64,000 nucleotides of DNA from Natronorubrum daqingense (GTDB lineage Archaea > Halobacteriota > Halobacteria > Halobacteriales > Natrialbaceae). Position numbers and translations under genes: made by a program. This document shows, one piece after another, positions 16,465-25,727 of the stretch (the first letter of the stretch is position 1; each line of letters opens with the position of its first letter). The stretch lies in contig NZ_CP019327.1 in assembly GCF_001971705.1 (NCBI RefSeq), positions 1 through 64,000 on the forward strand. The letters are read 5' to 3'. Below the pieces are notes generated by a model. The model was not told the origin of the DNA, made no database searches, and worked only from the letters and a program-made list of their open reading frames with translations.

Positions 16465-19164
16465 ATGAGTGCGGACGCGCCCGACCGAGCCGACGACGAG
16501 TCTCCCCTCGAGGACGAAGAGCCGACGCTCGAGGGCGGCTACGACCCCGAAGCAGTCGAGAACCGCTGGCAGAACCGGTGGCTCGACGAAGCGGTCTACG
16601 CCTACGACGGCGATCCGGGACAGGACCCGAACACGACGTACGCGATCGACACGCCGCCGCCGACGGTTTCGGGCAGCCTGCACATGGGCCACCTCTACGG
16701 CTCGACGCTGCAGGACTTCGCCGCCCGGTTCCAACGGATGCACGACGGAAGCGTGCTCTTTCCGTTCGGATACGACGACAACGGCATCGCGAGCGAGCGT
16801 CTGACCGAGACCGAACTCGAGATCCGCCACCAGGACTACGAACGCCGCGAGTTTCAGGAACTCTGTCGCGAGGTCTGTGCGGAGTACGAAGCCGAGTTCA
16901 CGGAGCAGATGCAGAGCCTCGGGACCTCGATCGACTGGTCGCACACGTACAAGACCATCGAGCCCCGCGTCCAGCGCATCTCACAGCTTTCGTTCCTCGA
17001 TCTCCACGAGAAGGGCCGCGAGTACCGCAAGAAAGCCCCCGCGATCTGGTGTCCCGAGTGCGAGACCGCGATCTCGCAGGTCGAGACCGAAGACGACGAG
17101 CGCCACTCGCACTTCAACGATATCGCGTTCGAATTGGCATCCGACGGCGCCGACCGCGAGGAGTTCGTCATCTCGACGACGCGGCCCGAACTCATCCCGG
17201 CCTGCGTCTCCGTCTTCGTCCACCCCGACGACGAGGCGAATCAGGACCTCGTCGGCGAAACGGCGCGAATCCCGATCTTCGGCCACGAAGTGCCGATCAT
17301 CGCGGACGAGCGCGTCGACATGGAGAAAGGTAGCGGCGTCGTAATGTGCTGTACCTTCGGCGACCAAAACGACATCGAGTGGTACCAAGCACACGACCTC
17401 CCCCTCCGAGTAGCGATCGACGAATCCGCGACGATGACCGACCTCGCCGGCGACTACGAGGGCATGTCCACCGAGGAGGCCCGCGAGGCCATCGTCGAGG
17501 ACTTAGACGAGGACGGCTCTCTCCGCGACCGCTGGGAGATCACCCACGCCGTCGGCGTCCACGAGCGCTGTGAGACGCCCGTCGAGTACCGCGTCTCCAA
17601 GCAGTGGTACGTCGAGATTCTGGATCACAAAGAGGAGTACCTCGAGGCCGGCCGGGAGATGGAGTGGTACCCCGAGAAGATGTTCACCCGGTACAAACAC
17701 TGGATCGAGGGCCTCGAGTGGGACTGGCTCATCTCTCGCCAGCGCGACTCGGGAATCCCGTTCCCGGTCTGGTACTGTGGGGAGTGCGACCACGAGATTA
17801 TGGCGGAAAAGGAGGATCTGCCCGTCGATCCCCTGAGCGACGACGCGCCAGTCGACGCCTGTCCGGAGTGTGGTCACGACGAATTCGAGCCCGAAGAGGA
17901 CGTCTTCGACACGTGGGCGACCTCCTCGCTGACGCCGCTCATCAACGCCGGCTGGGACTGGGACCCCGACGCCGACGGCGGCGACGGCGAATTCACGATG
18001 GCAAACCCGGAGCTCTATCCCTTCGATCTCCGGCCACAGGGCCACGACATCATCTCTTTCTGGCTGTTCCACACCATCGTCAAGTGCTACGAGCACACGG
18101 GCGAGGTGCCCTTCGACGCGACGCTGATCAACGGCCACGTGCTCGACGAAAACCGCGAGAAGATGTCCAAATCGCGGGGCAACGTCGTCGATCCGAACGA
18201 CGTGCTCTCGGAGTACCCCGTCGACGCCGTCCGATTCTGGGCGGCCAGCGCCGCCGTCGGCGACGACTTTCCCTATCAGGAGAAGGACCTCCGTGCGGGG
18301 GAGAAGCTCCTGCGAAAGCTCTGGAACGCCTCGAAACTCGTCGACACCCTCGCGCCCGCCGACCCCGACGAACCCCCGGAACTCGAGGCGATCGACCGCT
18401 GGCTACTCGCCGAACTCGACGACGCAATCGAGGAGCTCACGGCCCAACTCGAGGAGTACGAGTTCGCGAAGGCTCGCGACCGACTCAGAACCTTCTTCTG
18501 GAACACGTTCTGTGACGATTACTTAGAGATCGCGAAAGGCCGCGAAGACAACCCCTCGACGCAGTACGCGCTGCGAACCGCACACCGAACCTTCCTCGAG
18601 CTGTGGGCGCCGTTCTTGCCCCACGTCACCGAGGAGATCTGGCAGGCCGTCTATAGCGACGATTCCGACGAACTGGAGGCAAACAGCATCCACACCCGCG
18701 AGTGGCCGCGTCCACAGGGCTACGAGGCAGACCTCGAGGCTGGCGAGACGGCGACGGAAGTCATCTCCGCGCTTCGTCGGTACAAGAGCGAGAAGCAGTT
18801 GCCGCTCAACGCCGACCTCGAGTCGGTGTCGGTCTACGGCCCCGTCGAGGGCTTCGAGGACGCCATCCAGAACGTGATGCACGTCCAGGAGTTGACGCTG
18901 CTCGAGGACGAACCCGAAGTGACGACCGAAGTCGCCTCGATCGACCTCGATTACTCGACGCTCGGGCCGAAGTTCGGCTCGAAAGTTGGAGACATCGACG
19001 CCGGGATCGAGAGCGGCGAGTACGAGATCGACGAGAGCGAGGACGTCCTGCGCGTTGCTGGCGAGGAACTCGAGAGCGACCTGTTCGAGGTCTCCCTCGA
19101 GCGAACCTACTCGGGCGAGGGTGAGATGATCGAGACCGAGTCAGCGGTCGTCGTCGTCGAGTAA
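16465..19164 (+). CDS. valS: Valine--tRNA ligase
   Basis: Class I aminoacyl-tRNA synthetase of 899 residues that charges tRNA-Val. The signature HMGH is at residues 73-76 and KMSKS at 566-570. The N-terminal PPPTVSGSLHMGHLYG and the editing-domain stretch STTRPELIPACVSVFVHP are typical for ValRS. Zinc-type Cys pairs appear in IWCPECE and in WYCGECD/CPECGHDEFE. The C-terminal anticodon-binding domain follows (LWAPFLPHVTEEIWQAV). The start MSADAP at 16465 leaves an acidic haloarchaeal extension before the catalytic fold; the open frame upstream to 16357 looks non-coding. Confidence 0.97.
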   Translation: MSADAPDRADDESPLEDEEPTLEGGYDPEAVENRWQNRWLDEAVYAYDGDPGQDPNTTYAIDTPPPTVSGSLHMGHLYGSTLQDFAARFQRMHDGSVLFPFGYDDNGIASERLTETELEIRHQDYERREFQELCREVCAEYEAEFTEQMQSLGTSIDWSHTYKTIEPRVQRISQLSFLDLHEKGREYRKKAPAIWCPECETAISQVETEDDERHSHFNDIAFELASDGADREEFVISTTRPELIPACVSVFVHPDDEANQDLVGETARIPIFGHEVPIIADERVDMEKGSGVVMCCTFGDQNDIEWYQAHDLPLRVAIDESATMTDLAGDYEGMSTEEAREAIVEDLDEDGSLRDRWEITHAVGVHERCETPVEYRVSKQWYVEILDHKEEYLEAGREMEWYPEKMFTRYKHWIEGLEWDWLISRQRDSGIPFPVWYCGECDHEIMAEKEDLPVDPLSDDAPVDACPECGHDEFEPEEDVFDTWATSSLTPLINAGWDWDPDADGGDGEFTMANPELYPFDLRPQGHDIISFWLFHTIVKCYEHTGEVPFDATLINGHVLDENREKMSKSRGNVVDPNDVLSEYPVDAVRFWAASAAVGDDFPYQEKDLRAGEKLLRKLWNASKLVDTLAPADPDEPPELEAIDRWLLAELDDAIEELTAQLEEYEFAKARDRLRTFFWNTFCDDYLEIAKGREDNPSTQYALRTAHRTFLELWAPFLPHVTEEIWQAVYSDDSDELEANSIHTREWPRPQGYEADLEAGETATEVISALRRYKSEKQLPLNADLESVSVYGPVEGFEDAIQNVMHVQELTLLEDEPEVTTEVASIDLDYSTLGPKFGSKVGDIDAGIESGEYEIDESEDVLRVAGEELESDLFEVSLERTYSGEGEMIETESAVVVVE

Positions 19165-19223
19165 GTTCCGATCGCGGTTTTACCTTGGCGAGCCTATTTA
19201 TTGGTCCGCAATAATGTTCGCGT

Positions 19224-20228
19224 ATGTCTGCTCCGACTCGCCGGAGACTGCTCGCTGCGGCCAGTATCGGTGCCCTCGCGGGCTGTATCGAGGGAATGGA
19301 ACCAAGTAGCGGATCGTCCGACGACCCCGAATCAGACGACCCCGGATCGGACGGCGCACCGACGTCCTCGAGTCCGCCCGGGGACACCGAACCCGACTCC
19401 TGTCCGACCTACGGCGACAACGTTGACCGAGTCGTTTGCTACGACGACGTCGACGATGCCGAAACCGTTCTCGAGCCCGACGATCGGTGCGTCGAGGACG
19501 GTGGCTCGATCGCGTTTACGCTCGAGAACGGCTCCGACGAGCGTCTACAGACCAACTTCTACAACTGGCGGATAGACAAGTACGTCGACGACGAGTGGTA
19601 CCGCGTCGCCCCGATGGAGCACAACGATCCCCTGATGTCGATCGAACCGGGCGAGAGCCACACCTGGACCGTGACCGTCGATCAATCGGGGGACGACGAC
19701 GGAGAATTACCAGTCGGAAGTGGCGGGACTGAAGAGCTGACGCTCTCGGCCGTCGGAGCCGGAACGTACGCGTTCCGCGCTCGCGGCTGGTTCGACGGCG
19801 ACTCACACGAGGAGTCGTTCGCGTTCGCGAGCACGTTCGACTTCGAGGGCGATCGCCTCGAGTTGACGCCCTCGGACGCGATTTCGGACACCGAGTGGGA
19901 GGACGACGTCCTCGTCGCTCACTCGACGCGGGGCGACCCGGACGACGACAACCACCGACTGGGTGCGTTCGACCTCGAGCGCGTCTCCGAATCCGAGGTG
20001 GGGACGGGCGACGGAGGAGACGAGAGACCGGAGTCGGTGATCACCGAACAACTGTTCCGACAGCCCCGGCTTCGGGACGTGATCGCGCTCTCGATCGAGA
20101 ACGACGCCGACGACGTTCGACTCGAGGAGTACGACGCGACGCGGCCGATATTCGGCGCGCAATCGGACGGCCGCTACGAGTTTCAGGGAGAGTACTATCG
20201 GATTTCGACGCGGGAACTCGAGGAGTGA
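19224..20228 (+). CDS. Secreted lipoprotein of unknown function
   Basis: Protein of 334 residues with a Tat-type signal (RRRLLAAASIGALAGC, lipobox Cys21), so probably exported folded and lipid-anchored outside the membrane. A Ser/Asp/Pro-rich linker follows (about 25-60). The mature part contains a beta-rich segment (GSIAFTLENGSDERLQTNFYNWRIDKYVDDEWYRVAP, then SIEPGESHTWTVTV, AGTYAFRARGWF), which looks like an immunoglobulin-type fold. The function is unknown. It follows valS by 59 bases but has its own likely promoter at CCTATTTATTGG. Confidence 0.82.
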   Translation: MSAPTRRRLLAAASIGALAGCIEGMEPSSGSSDDPESDDPGSDGAPTSSSPPGDTEPDSCPTYGDNVDRVVCYDDVDDAETVLEPDDRCVEDGGSIAFTLENGSDERLQTNFYNWRIDKYVDDEWYRVAPMEHNDPLMSIEPGESHTWTVTVDQSGDDDGELPVGSGGTEELTLSAVGAGTYAFRARGWFDGDSHEESFAFASTFDFEGDRLELTPSDAISDTEWEDDVLVAHSTRGDPDDDNHRLGAFDLERVSESEVGTGDGGDERPESVITEQLFRQPRLRDVIALSIENDADDVRLEEYDATRPIFGAQSDGRYEFQGEYYRISTRELEE

Positions 20229-20319
20229 CTGGCTACAGCGTCGATTGGGACCACGTTGAGGGTGTCATAGAACAGTTAGCATACCTTGCTCTGGTGATCT
20301 CGGGAAGCGATAAGTACAG

Positions 20320-20335
20320 GTGATACAGGTATCAC
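20320..20335 (+). terminator. Short hairpin downstream of the lipoprotein gene
   Basis: GTGATA and TATCAC form a 6-bp stem with a CAGG loop, about 90 bases after the stop codon. It may help end transcription but has no T run. The rest of 20229-20421 shows nothing else I can support. Confidence 0.25.
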
Positions 20336-20421
20336 TACAAGATAGGCAATTAGTGAGATTACGAGAGTTTCTTTCATTGTTCTGATCACACTGTTGGGAT
20401 GACTACAAGAGTCGGTAACCG

Positions 20422-20799
20422 TTAATCGTCCTGTTCGTAGAACACAGCGGCTGCGTCGTCGTTCCGAGTTACGTAAGCGGCGGATTCAAACTCGTCGTCG
20501 CCTTCGTACCGTGGTAGCTCTTCAATTTGATTGATTGTCTCTTCTCGTTCTTCTTCGTCGTCGAGTCGCTGTGTCGCAGTATTGTTTGTCTCAATCGCTT
20601 CGACGACAACTGACTCTATAGGGCCGCCAATTTCCGGGTCTTCAACGCTCGTCGTCTCCGACTCAGGCGGCGCAGTATCGTACGGACGGGCAACGACACG
20701 GGTAACACGACTGTCGTCATCGTCATTGTTTCCGAGACAGCCTGCAAGAACCAATGATGTGGCACAGCCGCTCCCGGCAAGGAACTTTCGACGATTCAT
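20422..20799 (-). CDS. Small secreted lipoprotein of unknown function
   Basis: Protein of 125 residues with a signal MNRRKFLAGSGCATSLVLAGC (lipobox Cys21) and a short acidic linker. The mature domain of about 90 residues is Glu/Asp-rich, with one conserved-looking stretch (ESVVVEAIETNNTATQRLDDEEE). No domain is recognised. Composition is a little less GC-rich than the neighbours. It is convergent with the preceding lipoprotein gene and has no operon partner. Confidence 0.72.
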   Translation of the reverse strand: MNRRKFLAGSGCATSLVLAGCLGNNDDDDSRVTRVVARPYDTAPPESETTSVEDPEIGGPIESVVVEAIETNNTATQRLDDEEEREETINQIEELPRYEGDDEFESAAYVTRNDDAAAVFYEQDD

Positions 20800-20962
20800 A
20801 TCCTAGCCTTTCCGGTAGAATGGTAAATGTTTTTATTAAACTAAAACCGCTCTTTGTTCTGTCCCGTTCTCGCTCAGTGCGCAGAACTACTTATCGGCGT
20901 GTTCACAGTAGGAACGGATAAAATCAACACCGTGGAAAGCGTTCTATGACGCCCTCACCACG

Positions 20963-21991
20963 TTAATTAGAGACGGGACGAGACCGGACTCGATTGACCG
21001 CCACGCCTTCTTCTTCCCACGTCGCCGTCGCGGTTACTCGATCGCCGTCGATATCGACGGACCGGTTCGCTCCGGTGGTGCCGAGTGTTTCCTCGAGCGT
21101 CGCTTCGTCCGGGTCGTCGATAATCGCTGCAAAGTTGCCGGTGGACGTCCCTTCGCCCTCGACGGTGAGCGACGAAACGATGCTCTCGGCGTCCTCGAGT
21201 CCCTCGAACGAAAAATCGACGAACGCGCCGTTTCCGTCCGTTTGGGCACCTCCTCCGACCTGACCGACGACGGCGTCGCCGCCACCGGCGCTCGCGGCGG
21301 TCCACTCGAACGTCTCGGATTCGTCCGTCGCTCGCTCGCCGTCTCCCTCCGACGCGTCGATGGTCGTCTCGAGTGCGGCCAGCGGATCACCAGCGTCGGC
21401 GACTACGAACGCGTCGCTACCGACGGCGATCGCAGCCTCCACACTCCCCTCGACCGGTGTGTACACGTCGTAGCCGCTGATCTCGTCCGTCCGCTCGAGT
21501 TGCCTGATGAATTCGGCCTCCGGGTCGGCGGTGAGACGCTCGTCGATTTCCGCGGGCTCGATTGAACCGATCACGACGAACGTCTCGGGTGTTTGCACCA
21601 GGTCCGAAACGCTCGAGTCGAACGCGTCGTCGTCGTCGAGAATCCCGCCGAGTCGGTACTGGCCGAGATCGAGCCCGACGAAGAAGTACGTCGAAAGTGC
21701 CCCTTCCGAAACGGGCGCGATCATCGGGTCGGCTTCGTACTCCGCTGGGACCTCGTCGTCCGGCTCAGCCTCCGCGAGTTCGTCACCGACGTAGTCGTCG
21801 ATCGTCGCCCAATCCAGGGAGGCGAACTCGAGTGCGCCGTCCTCGAGCGCGAGCCACTCGGTGTACGCGGGTAGCTCCTCGCCACCCTCCTGTGTGGCGA
21901 CCGTGAGGGACCCTGTGGTCCCGACGGTTGCCGCCGTCGCCGTCGCCGTCGCAGCCGCGAACTCGAGCACGTCCCGTCGCTTCGGTGTCAT
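20963..21991 (-). CDS. Tat-exported protein of unknown function
   Basis: Protein of 342 residues with a signal-like N-terminus (KRRDVLEFAAATATATAATVGTTG) that has an Arg pair but no lipobox, so probably secreted or held by an uncleaved anchor. The mature region has repeated strands such as FVVIGSIEPAEIDERLTAD, YDVYTPVEGSVEAAIAVGSDAFVVAD and GDAVVGQVGGG, which recalls haloarchaeal surface-type proteins that I cannot name. It is on the same strand as the ABC exporter genes and 90 bases downstream, so read-through is possible. Confidence 0.75.
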   Translation of the reverse strand: MTPKRRDVLEFAAATATATAATVGTTGSLTVATQEGGEELPAYTEWLALEDGALEFASLDWATIDDYVGDELAEAEPDDEVPAEYEADPMIAPVSEGALSTYFFVGLDLGQYRLGGILDDDDAFDSSVSDLVQTPETFVVIGSIEPAEIDERLTADPEAEFIRQLERTDEISGYDVYTPVEGSVEAAIAVGSDAFVVADAGDPLAALETTIDASEGDGERATDESETFEWTAASAGGGDAVVGQVGGGAQTDGNGAFVDFSFEGLEDAESIVSSLTVEGEGTSTGNFAAIIDDPDEATLEETLGTTGANRSVDIDGDRVTATATWEEEGVAVNRVRSRPVSN

Positions 21992-22081
21992 GTGTGGACA
22001 GTACGCCGTTTACATCGATATAGCCCGTCCCTGCGTTCGTCACCGGTTGCGTGTCGGACCGACTGCGAAACGACGGTCGGA

Positions 22082-22864
22082 TCAGATGTCTCGGCGCGTA
22101 AAGACGACGATGGCGACGGCGAGCAGGGCGAGAAACGCCGCCAGTAAGATCCCGGCGTCGAGAAACGCGTACTCCTCGTGAACGAGTATCTCCGTCTCGT
22201 CGTAGTACCGACTGGGCGTGACGGTACCGATCCACTCGTAGTCCGGATCCACCCTCGAGATACCGTCGACAAGCCACAGGACGAAGACCAGACCCAACGA
22301 CGCCGCTCTGGCGGTCCGCACGTGGTCGAGGAGCACCGACAACACGAGTCCGATCCCGGCACAGACCAGCAGGTACGGCACCGAGAGCAGGTGCACCATC
22401 GCGAGCGCGACGGGGTCGAACGTCTCGCCGATGAGCAACGCGCCGAGGAAGACGATGACCGGGACTCCGACGTTCAACGCGACCAAGGGCACCCATAAGG
22501 CGGCAACCTTCTGGAGGACGACCGACTCTCGGGAGATCGGATTCGAGAGCGTGAGGTCCATCTTCCGGGCTCGAAGGTCACTCACGATCAAGCCAGCGCC
22601 GACGTACGCGAAGTAAATGGCGACGAGGAGCGACCAGAAAAAGGAGTAAATCTCGGCGGCGATGAACCCCTCGATCGTGTGGAGTTCTTCGATTCCGAAC
22701 ATGTCGAACATGAACCCCGGGAACGCCTCCTCGAGCACGTCCATCTCCGCTTGAATGCCGGGAAACATCGAGAAGTAAAACGCCGACAGCACGGCGAAGA
22801 CGGCGACGAGGACGAGCGAACTCCGAACCCGCTTTCTGGACTCGACGCGGAGGATGGCAGTCAT
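22082..22864 (-). CDS. ABC-2 type transporter permease, copy B
   Basis: Membrane protein of 260 residues with six hydrophobic segments, third gene of the exporter operon. The sequence KMDLTLSNPISRESVVLQKVAALWVPLVALN is nearly identical to the same place in the upstream permease, and both proteins have exactly 260 residues, so they arose by tandem duplication. ABC-2 permeases work as dimers with an ATPase; here the pair could form a heterodimer. The conserved end HEEYAFLDAGILLAAFLALLA is also shared. Separated from copy A by 45 bases. Confidence 0.88.
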   Translation of the reverse strand: MTAILRVESRKRVRSSLVLVAVFAVLSAFYFSMFPGIQAEMDVLEEAFPGFMFDMFGIEELHTIEGFIAAEIYSFFWSLLVAIYFAYVGAGLIVSDLRARKMDLTLSNPISRESVVLQKVAALWVPLVALNVGVPVIVFLGALLIGETFDPVALAMVHLLSVPYLLVCAGIGLVLSVLLDHVRTARAASLGLVFVLWLVDGISRVDPDYEWIGTVTPSRYYDETEILVHEEYAFLDAGILLAAFLALLAVAIVVFTRRDI

Positions 22865-22909
22865 GGGGAGACCTCCTGTGAGCCGAGCGCGCGATGTTCG
22901 AGTTGCATC

Positions 22910-23692
22910 TCAGATATCCCTCCGGACGAAGACGGCGATAGCACCGCCGAGCAAGACGAGAAACGCCGCCAGTAAGATCCCGGCGTCGAGAAACGCGTAC
23001 TCTTCGTGGACGAGAATCGCCGTTGGGTCGTAGTATCGACTCGGAGTCAATTCGCCAACCCACTCGAAATCCGGGTTCATGTGGGACAGACCGTCGATCA
23101 GCCAGAGGACGAACACCAGCCCGAATGCAGTGGCTTGCGCACTCTCGACTCGATCGAAGATCACGGAGAGTACGATACCGATCCCGGCACAGACTAACAG
23201 GTACGGAATACCGAGCGCGAGCGCCATCACGAGCGCGACGGGATCGAGCGACTCCTCGAGCACCCTCGCCCCGACGAGGAGGGCGGCCAGTAGCCCGCCG
23301 TTTAGCGCGACCAGGGGGACCCACAGTGCGGCGACTTTCTGGAGGACGACCGACTCACGAGAGACCGGCGTCGAGAGCGTGAGATCCATCCGACGCGTGC
23401 GGATGTCCCGCGAGATCATTCCCGCGGCGACGTACGCGAAGTAGATGCCGGCGAGGAGGACCCAGACGAACGGAAAGATGTAGCCGCCCAGAAAGCCCTC
23501 GATCGTGTGCAACTCCTCGATACCCAGTAACTCGAGCACGTACTCCGGATAGATCTCCTCGAACAGTTCGGCCTCCTCCTGGATACTCGGGAAGACGACG
23601 AGGAAGAACGCCGAGAGCACGACGAGCAAGCCGGTCAGGGTGAGCGTTCCGCGGACGAGCCGTCCCGACTCGTTACGAAGGATGGCCGTCAT
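22910..23692 (-). CDS. ABC-2 type transporter permease, copy A
   Basis: Membrane protein of 260 residues and about six helices. It starts MTAILRNESGRLVRGTLTLTG and shows the ABC-2 pattern RRMDLTLSTPVSRESVVLQKVAALWVPL followed by hydrophobic helices. Its start overlaps the ATPase stop by four bases (ATGA), which indicates translational coupling and a shared complex. It is paralogous to the next gene. The substrate is unknown; related systems export peptides, drugs or act in resistance. Confidence 0.9.
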   Translation of the reverse strand: MTAILRNESGRLVRGTLTLTGLLVVLSAFFLVVFPSIQEEAELFEEIYPEYVLELLGIEELHTIEGFLGGYIFPFVWVLLAGIYFAYVAAGMISRDIRTRRMDLTLSTPVSRESVVLQKVAALWVPLVALNGGLLAALLVGARVLEESLDPVALVMALALGIPYLLVCAGIGIVLSVIFDRVESAQATAFGLVFVLWLIDGLSHMNPDFEWVGELTPSRYYDPTAILVHEEYAFLDAGILLAAFLVLLGGAIAVFVRRDI

Positions 23693-24639
23693 CCCGTTTC
23701 CTCGGATCCCGCGCCGTAGTAGTGCTTGAAGATATCGTCCAGTTGCGGATCGCCGATGTCGACGTCTTCGATGTCGAATTGGACGAGGTGCTCGAGCAAC
23801 GCGGCGGATTCGCCGGTGTAGGTGAACCGAACCGTCCTGTCGACGACGTCTACGTCGATCATCTCCGGCGTAGTAAAGCGCTCCGCCTCCACCGGTTCCC
23901 CAAGCTGGACTCGAACGTCTTTTCCGCCCCTTCGGAGCAAATCGTCGATCTCCTCGAGTGCAACCACCTCCCCATCGCGGATGATACCGACGCGGTCGCA
24001 GACGCGCTGGACCTCGCTCAGGACGTGCGAGGAGAAGAAGATGGTCGTCCCGGCGTCGCGTTCGTCCTCGAGAAACAGGTGCATTCGGTCCTGTTTGAGC
24101 GGGTCCAACCCGGATGTTGGCTCGTCCATGATAACCAGGTCCGGATCGTGCATAAACGCCTGCACGATGCCGAGCATGCGTCGATTTCCGTGCGAGTAGG
24201 TTTCGACCGGCTTCTCGAGTGGCGGCCGAAACAACTCTAAGAGTTCCTCCCGGCGGTCGTCCCCGCGCATCCGGGCGAAGTAGTCGAGGACCTGCTTCCC
24301 CGTCAGTCGTTCCTCGAACCCGAGGGTGTCCGGGAGATAGCCGACGTTTCGCTTCACGTCGGTGAGCGCCCGCCGATCCCGAATATCCGCACCGAGAACC
24401 GTCGCCGTTCCCGCCGTCGGAGAGATGAGTCCGAGCAGTAGTCGAATAGTCGTCGTCTTCCCCGCGCCGTTTGGGCCCAGATAGCCGAATATCTCGCCGG
24501 CCCCGACCTCGAAGGTTACCTGATCGTTCGCGGTGACGTCGCCGTAGCGTTTGGTGAGTCCCTCGAGGCTGATAACCGTATTTTCGGGAGTCGAATCGGC
24601 GTCGACGACATTGCTATCGGTCTCAGTCTCAGTGCGCAT
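23689..24639 (-). CDS. ABC transporter ATP-binding protein
   Basis: Nucleotide-binding subunit of 316 residues powering the two permeases downstream. The Walker A motif is GPNGAGKTTTIRLLLGL, the signature region is YSHGNRRMLGIVQAF (a variant of LSGGQ, as often seen in ABC-2 exporters), Walker B is LVIMDEPTSGLD, and the switch His is in FFSSHVLSEV. The C-terminal 80 residues form the extra domain common in this exporter group. It is first in a three-gene operon, with start at 24639 after an N-terminal polar tail. Confidence 0.94.
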   Translation of the reverse strand: MRTETETDSNVVDADSTPENTVISLEGLTKRYGDVTANDQVTFEVGAGEIFGYLGPNGAGKTTTIRLLLGLISPTAGTATVLGADIRDRRALTDVKRNVGYLPDTLGFEERLTGKQVLDYFARMRGDDRREELLELFRPPLEKPVETYSHGNRRMLGIVQAFMHDPDLVIMDEPTSGLDPLKQDRMHLFLEDERDAGTTIFFSSHVLSEVQRVCDRVGIIRDGEVVALEEIDDLLRRGGKDVRVQLGEPVEAERFTTPEMIDVDVVDRTVRFTYTGESAALLEHLVQFDIEDVDIGDPQLDDIFKHYYGAGSEETG

Positions 24640-24844
24640 GGCTCATCACGGTTCGGTGGGACACTGCGGCGTCGAGCGGACGCGTCACACAGGGGTGTCG
24701 ACACCTCGAGTCGGTATAAATCGCGTCCCCCTTCGAGCAGACAGTCGTCTCGAGGTGGCTGTTTCGTGGAGTCGATTACGCAGTCTTAACGCTCGAAACG
24801 GTCGCTCGTTCGTTACTGGGCCAGACGGGAGGACGAGGACGAGT

Positions 24845-25573
24845 TCACCCGCCCCCGGGGTCAGTTCCAGCAGTTTCACCGCCGGTCCGACCGACTTCGG
24901 CTCGCTCGCACTTCTTCACTCGAGTCGCGAGCGCGAGAAAGAGCGCGAGCAGGGTGAACGTCACCTCGCCGGCGGCGATGACGCCGAGGGCGTCCGCCTC
25001 GAGAAACATGGCCGTCTCTCGCTCCACGGGAATCGTCGTGTGGTGGGGGTCGCCGACGACGGGGATGAAGTAGTCGACGATCAGGTTGCTCGCGTACCAA
25101 GCGAGTGCGACGGCGACGCCCCAGACGGGAAAGTCGGTAATTCGGTGGAGGACGAACGCCTGGACGACCATCGCGAGGTGACTCCAGAAGAGAAACTGGA
25201 ACATCAGCGGGTGAAGGTAGGCGTAGGAGTCGGAGAAGACGAGCAAGGTGTAGGGCGTCCAGAGCCCGAGGATGACGTTTCCGAAGAACGCGAGCGCGGT
25301 CAGCCACGGCAGTTCGTGCCCGAGTTTCCAGGCGGCGATGGCGAGGGCGATCAACAGCGTCGCCATCGGGCTGTCGGGCACCCAGGGCCACATCACCGTC
25401 GCCGTCTCCGCGAACTGTCCGGAGTAGTACCAGAAGCCAAAGGCCGTCCCGACGAGGTTGATCGCGACGACGAGCCACGCGAACCGGAGGCCGAGATCCT
25501 CGAGCAGTTTCGGCACGGGGGCGAGATACCTCGGCAGCGGATCGCGCTCGGGTAACCGACTCGTCTCGAACAT
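24845..25573 (-). CDS. DUF1405 family membrane protein
   Basis: Membrane protein of 242 residues with about six helices. It matches DUF1405 (the YpjA type): WLVVAINLVGTAFGFWYYSGQF, WPWVPDSPMATLLIALAI and HPLMFQFLFWSHLAMVVQA are the familiar stretches. The function is unknown. The C-terminus is a short basic/Gly tail. The 205 bases between it and the ABC operon (24640-24844) contain no gene that I can support. It is divergent from pdxS. Confidence 0.88.
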   Translation of the reverse strand: MFETSRLPERDPLPRYLAPVPKLLEDLGLRFAWLVVAINLVGTAFGFWYYSGQFAETATVMWPWVPDSPMATLLIALAIAAWKLGHELPWLTALAFFGNVILGLWTPYTLLVFSDSYAYLHPLMFQFLFWSHLAMVVQAFVLHRITDFPVWGVAVALAWYASNLIVDYFIPVVGDPHHTTIPVERETAMFLEADALGVIAAGEVTFTLLALFLALATRVKKCERAEVGRTGGETAGTDPGGG

Positions 25574-25727
25574 CGTTCACCTGACGTGATGGTCGTCACT
25601 CGCAAAACAGTAGCGGTTGTCCGACCCGTCTCGAGCGTCGATTCTCAACCCGAGTGACCTGTTACCACGCGAACTGATCCCGATTCGAACGGACATGTGT
25701 AAGTGCGGTGGGTTCGAACCACCGGCC

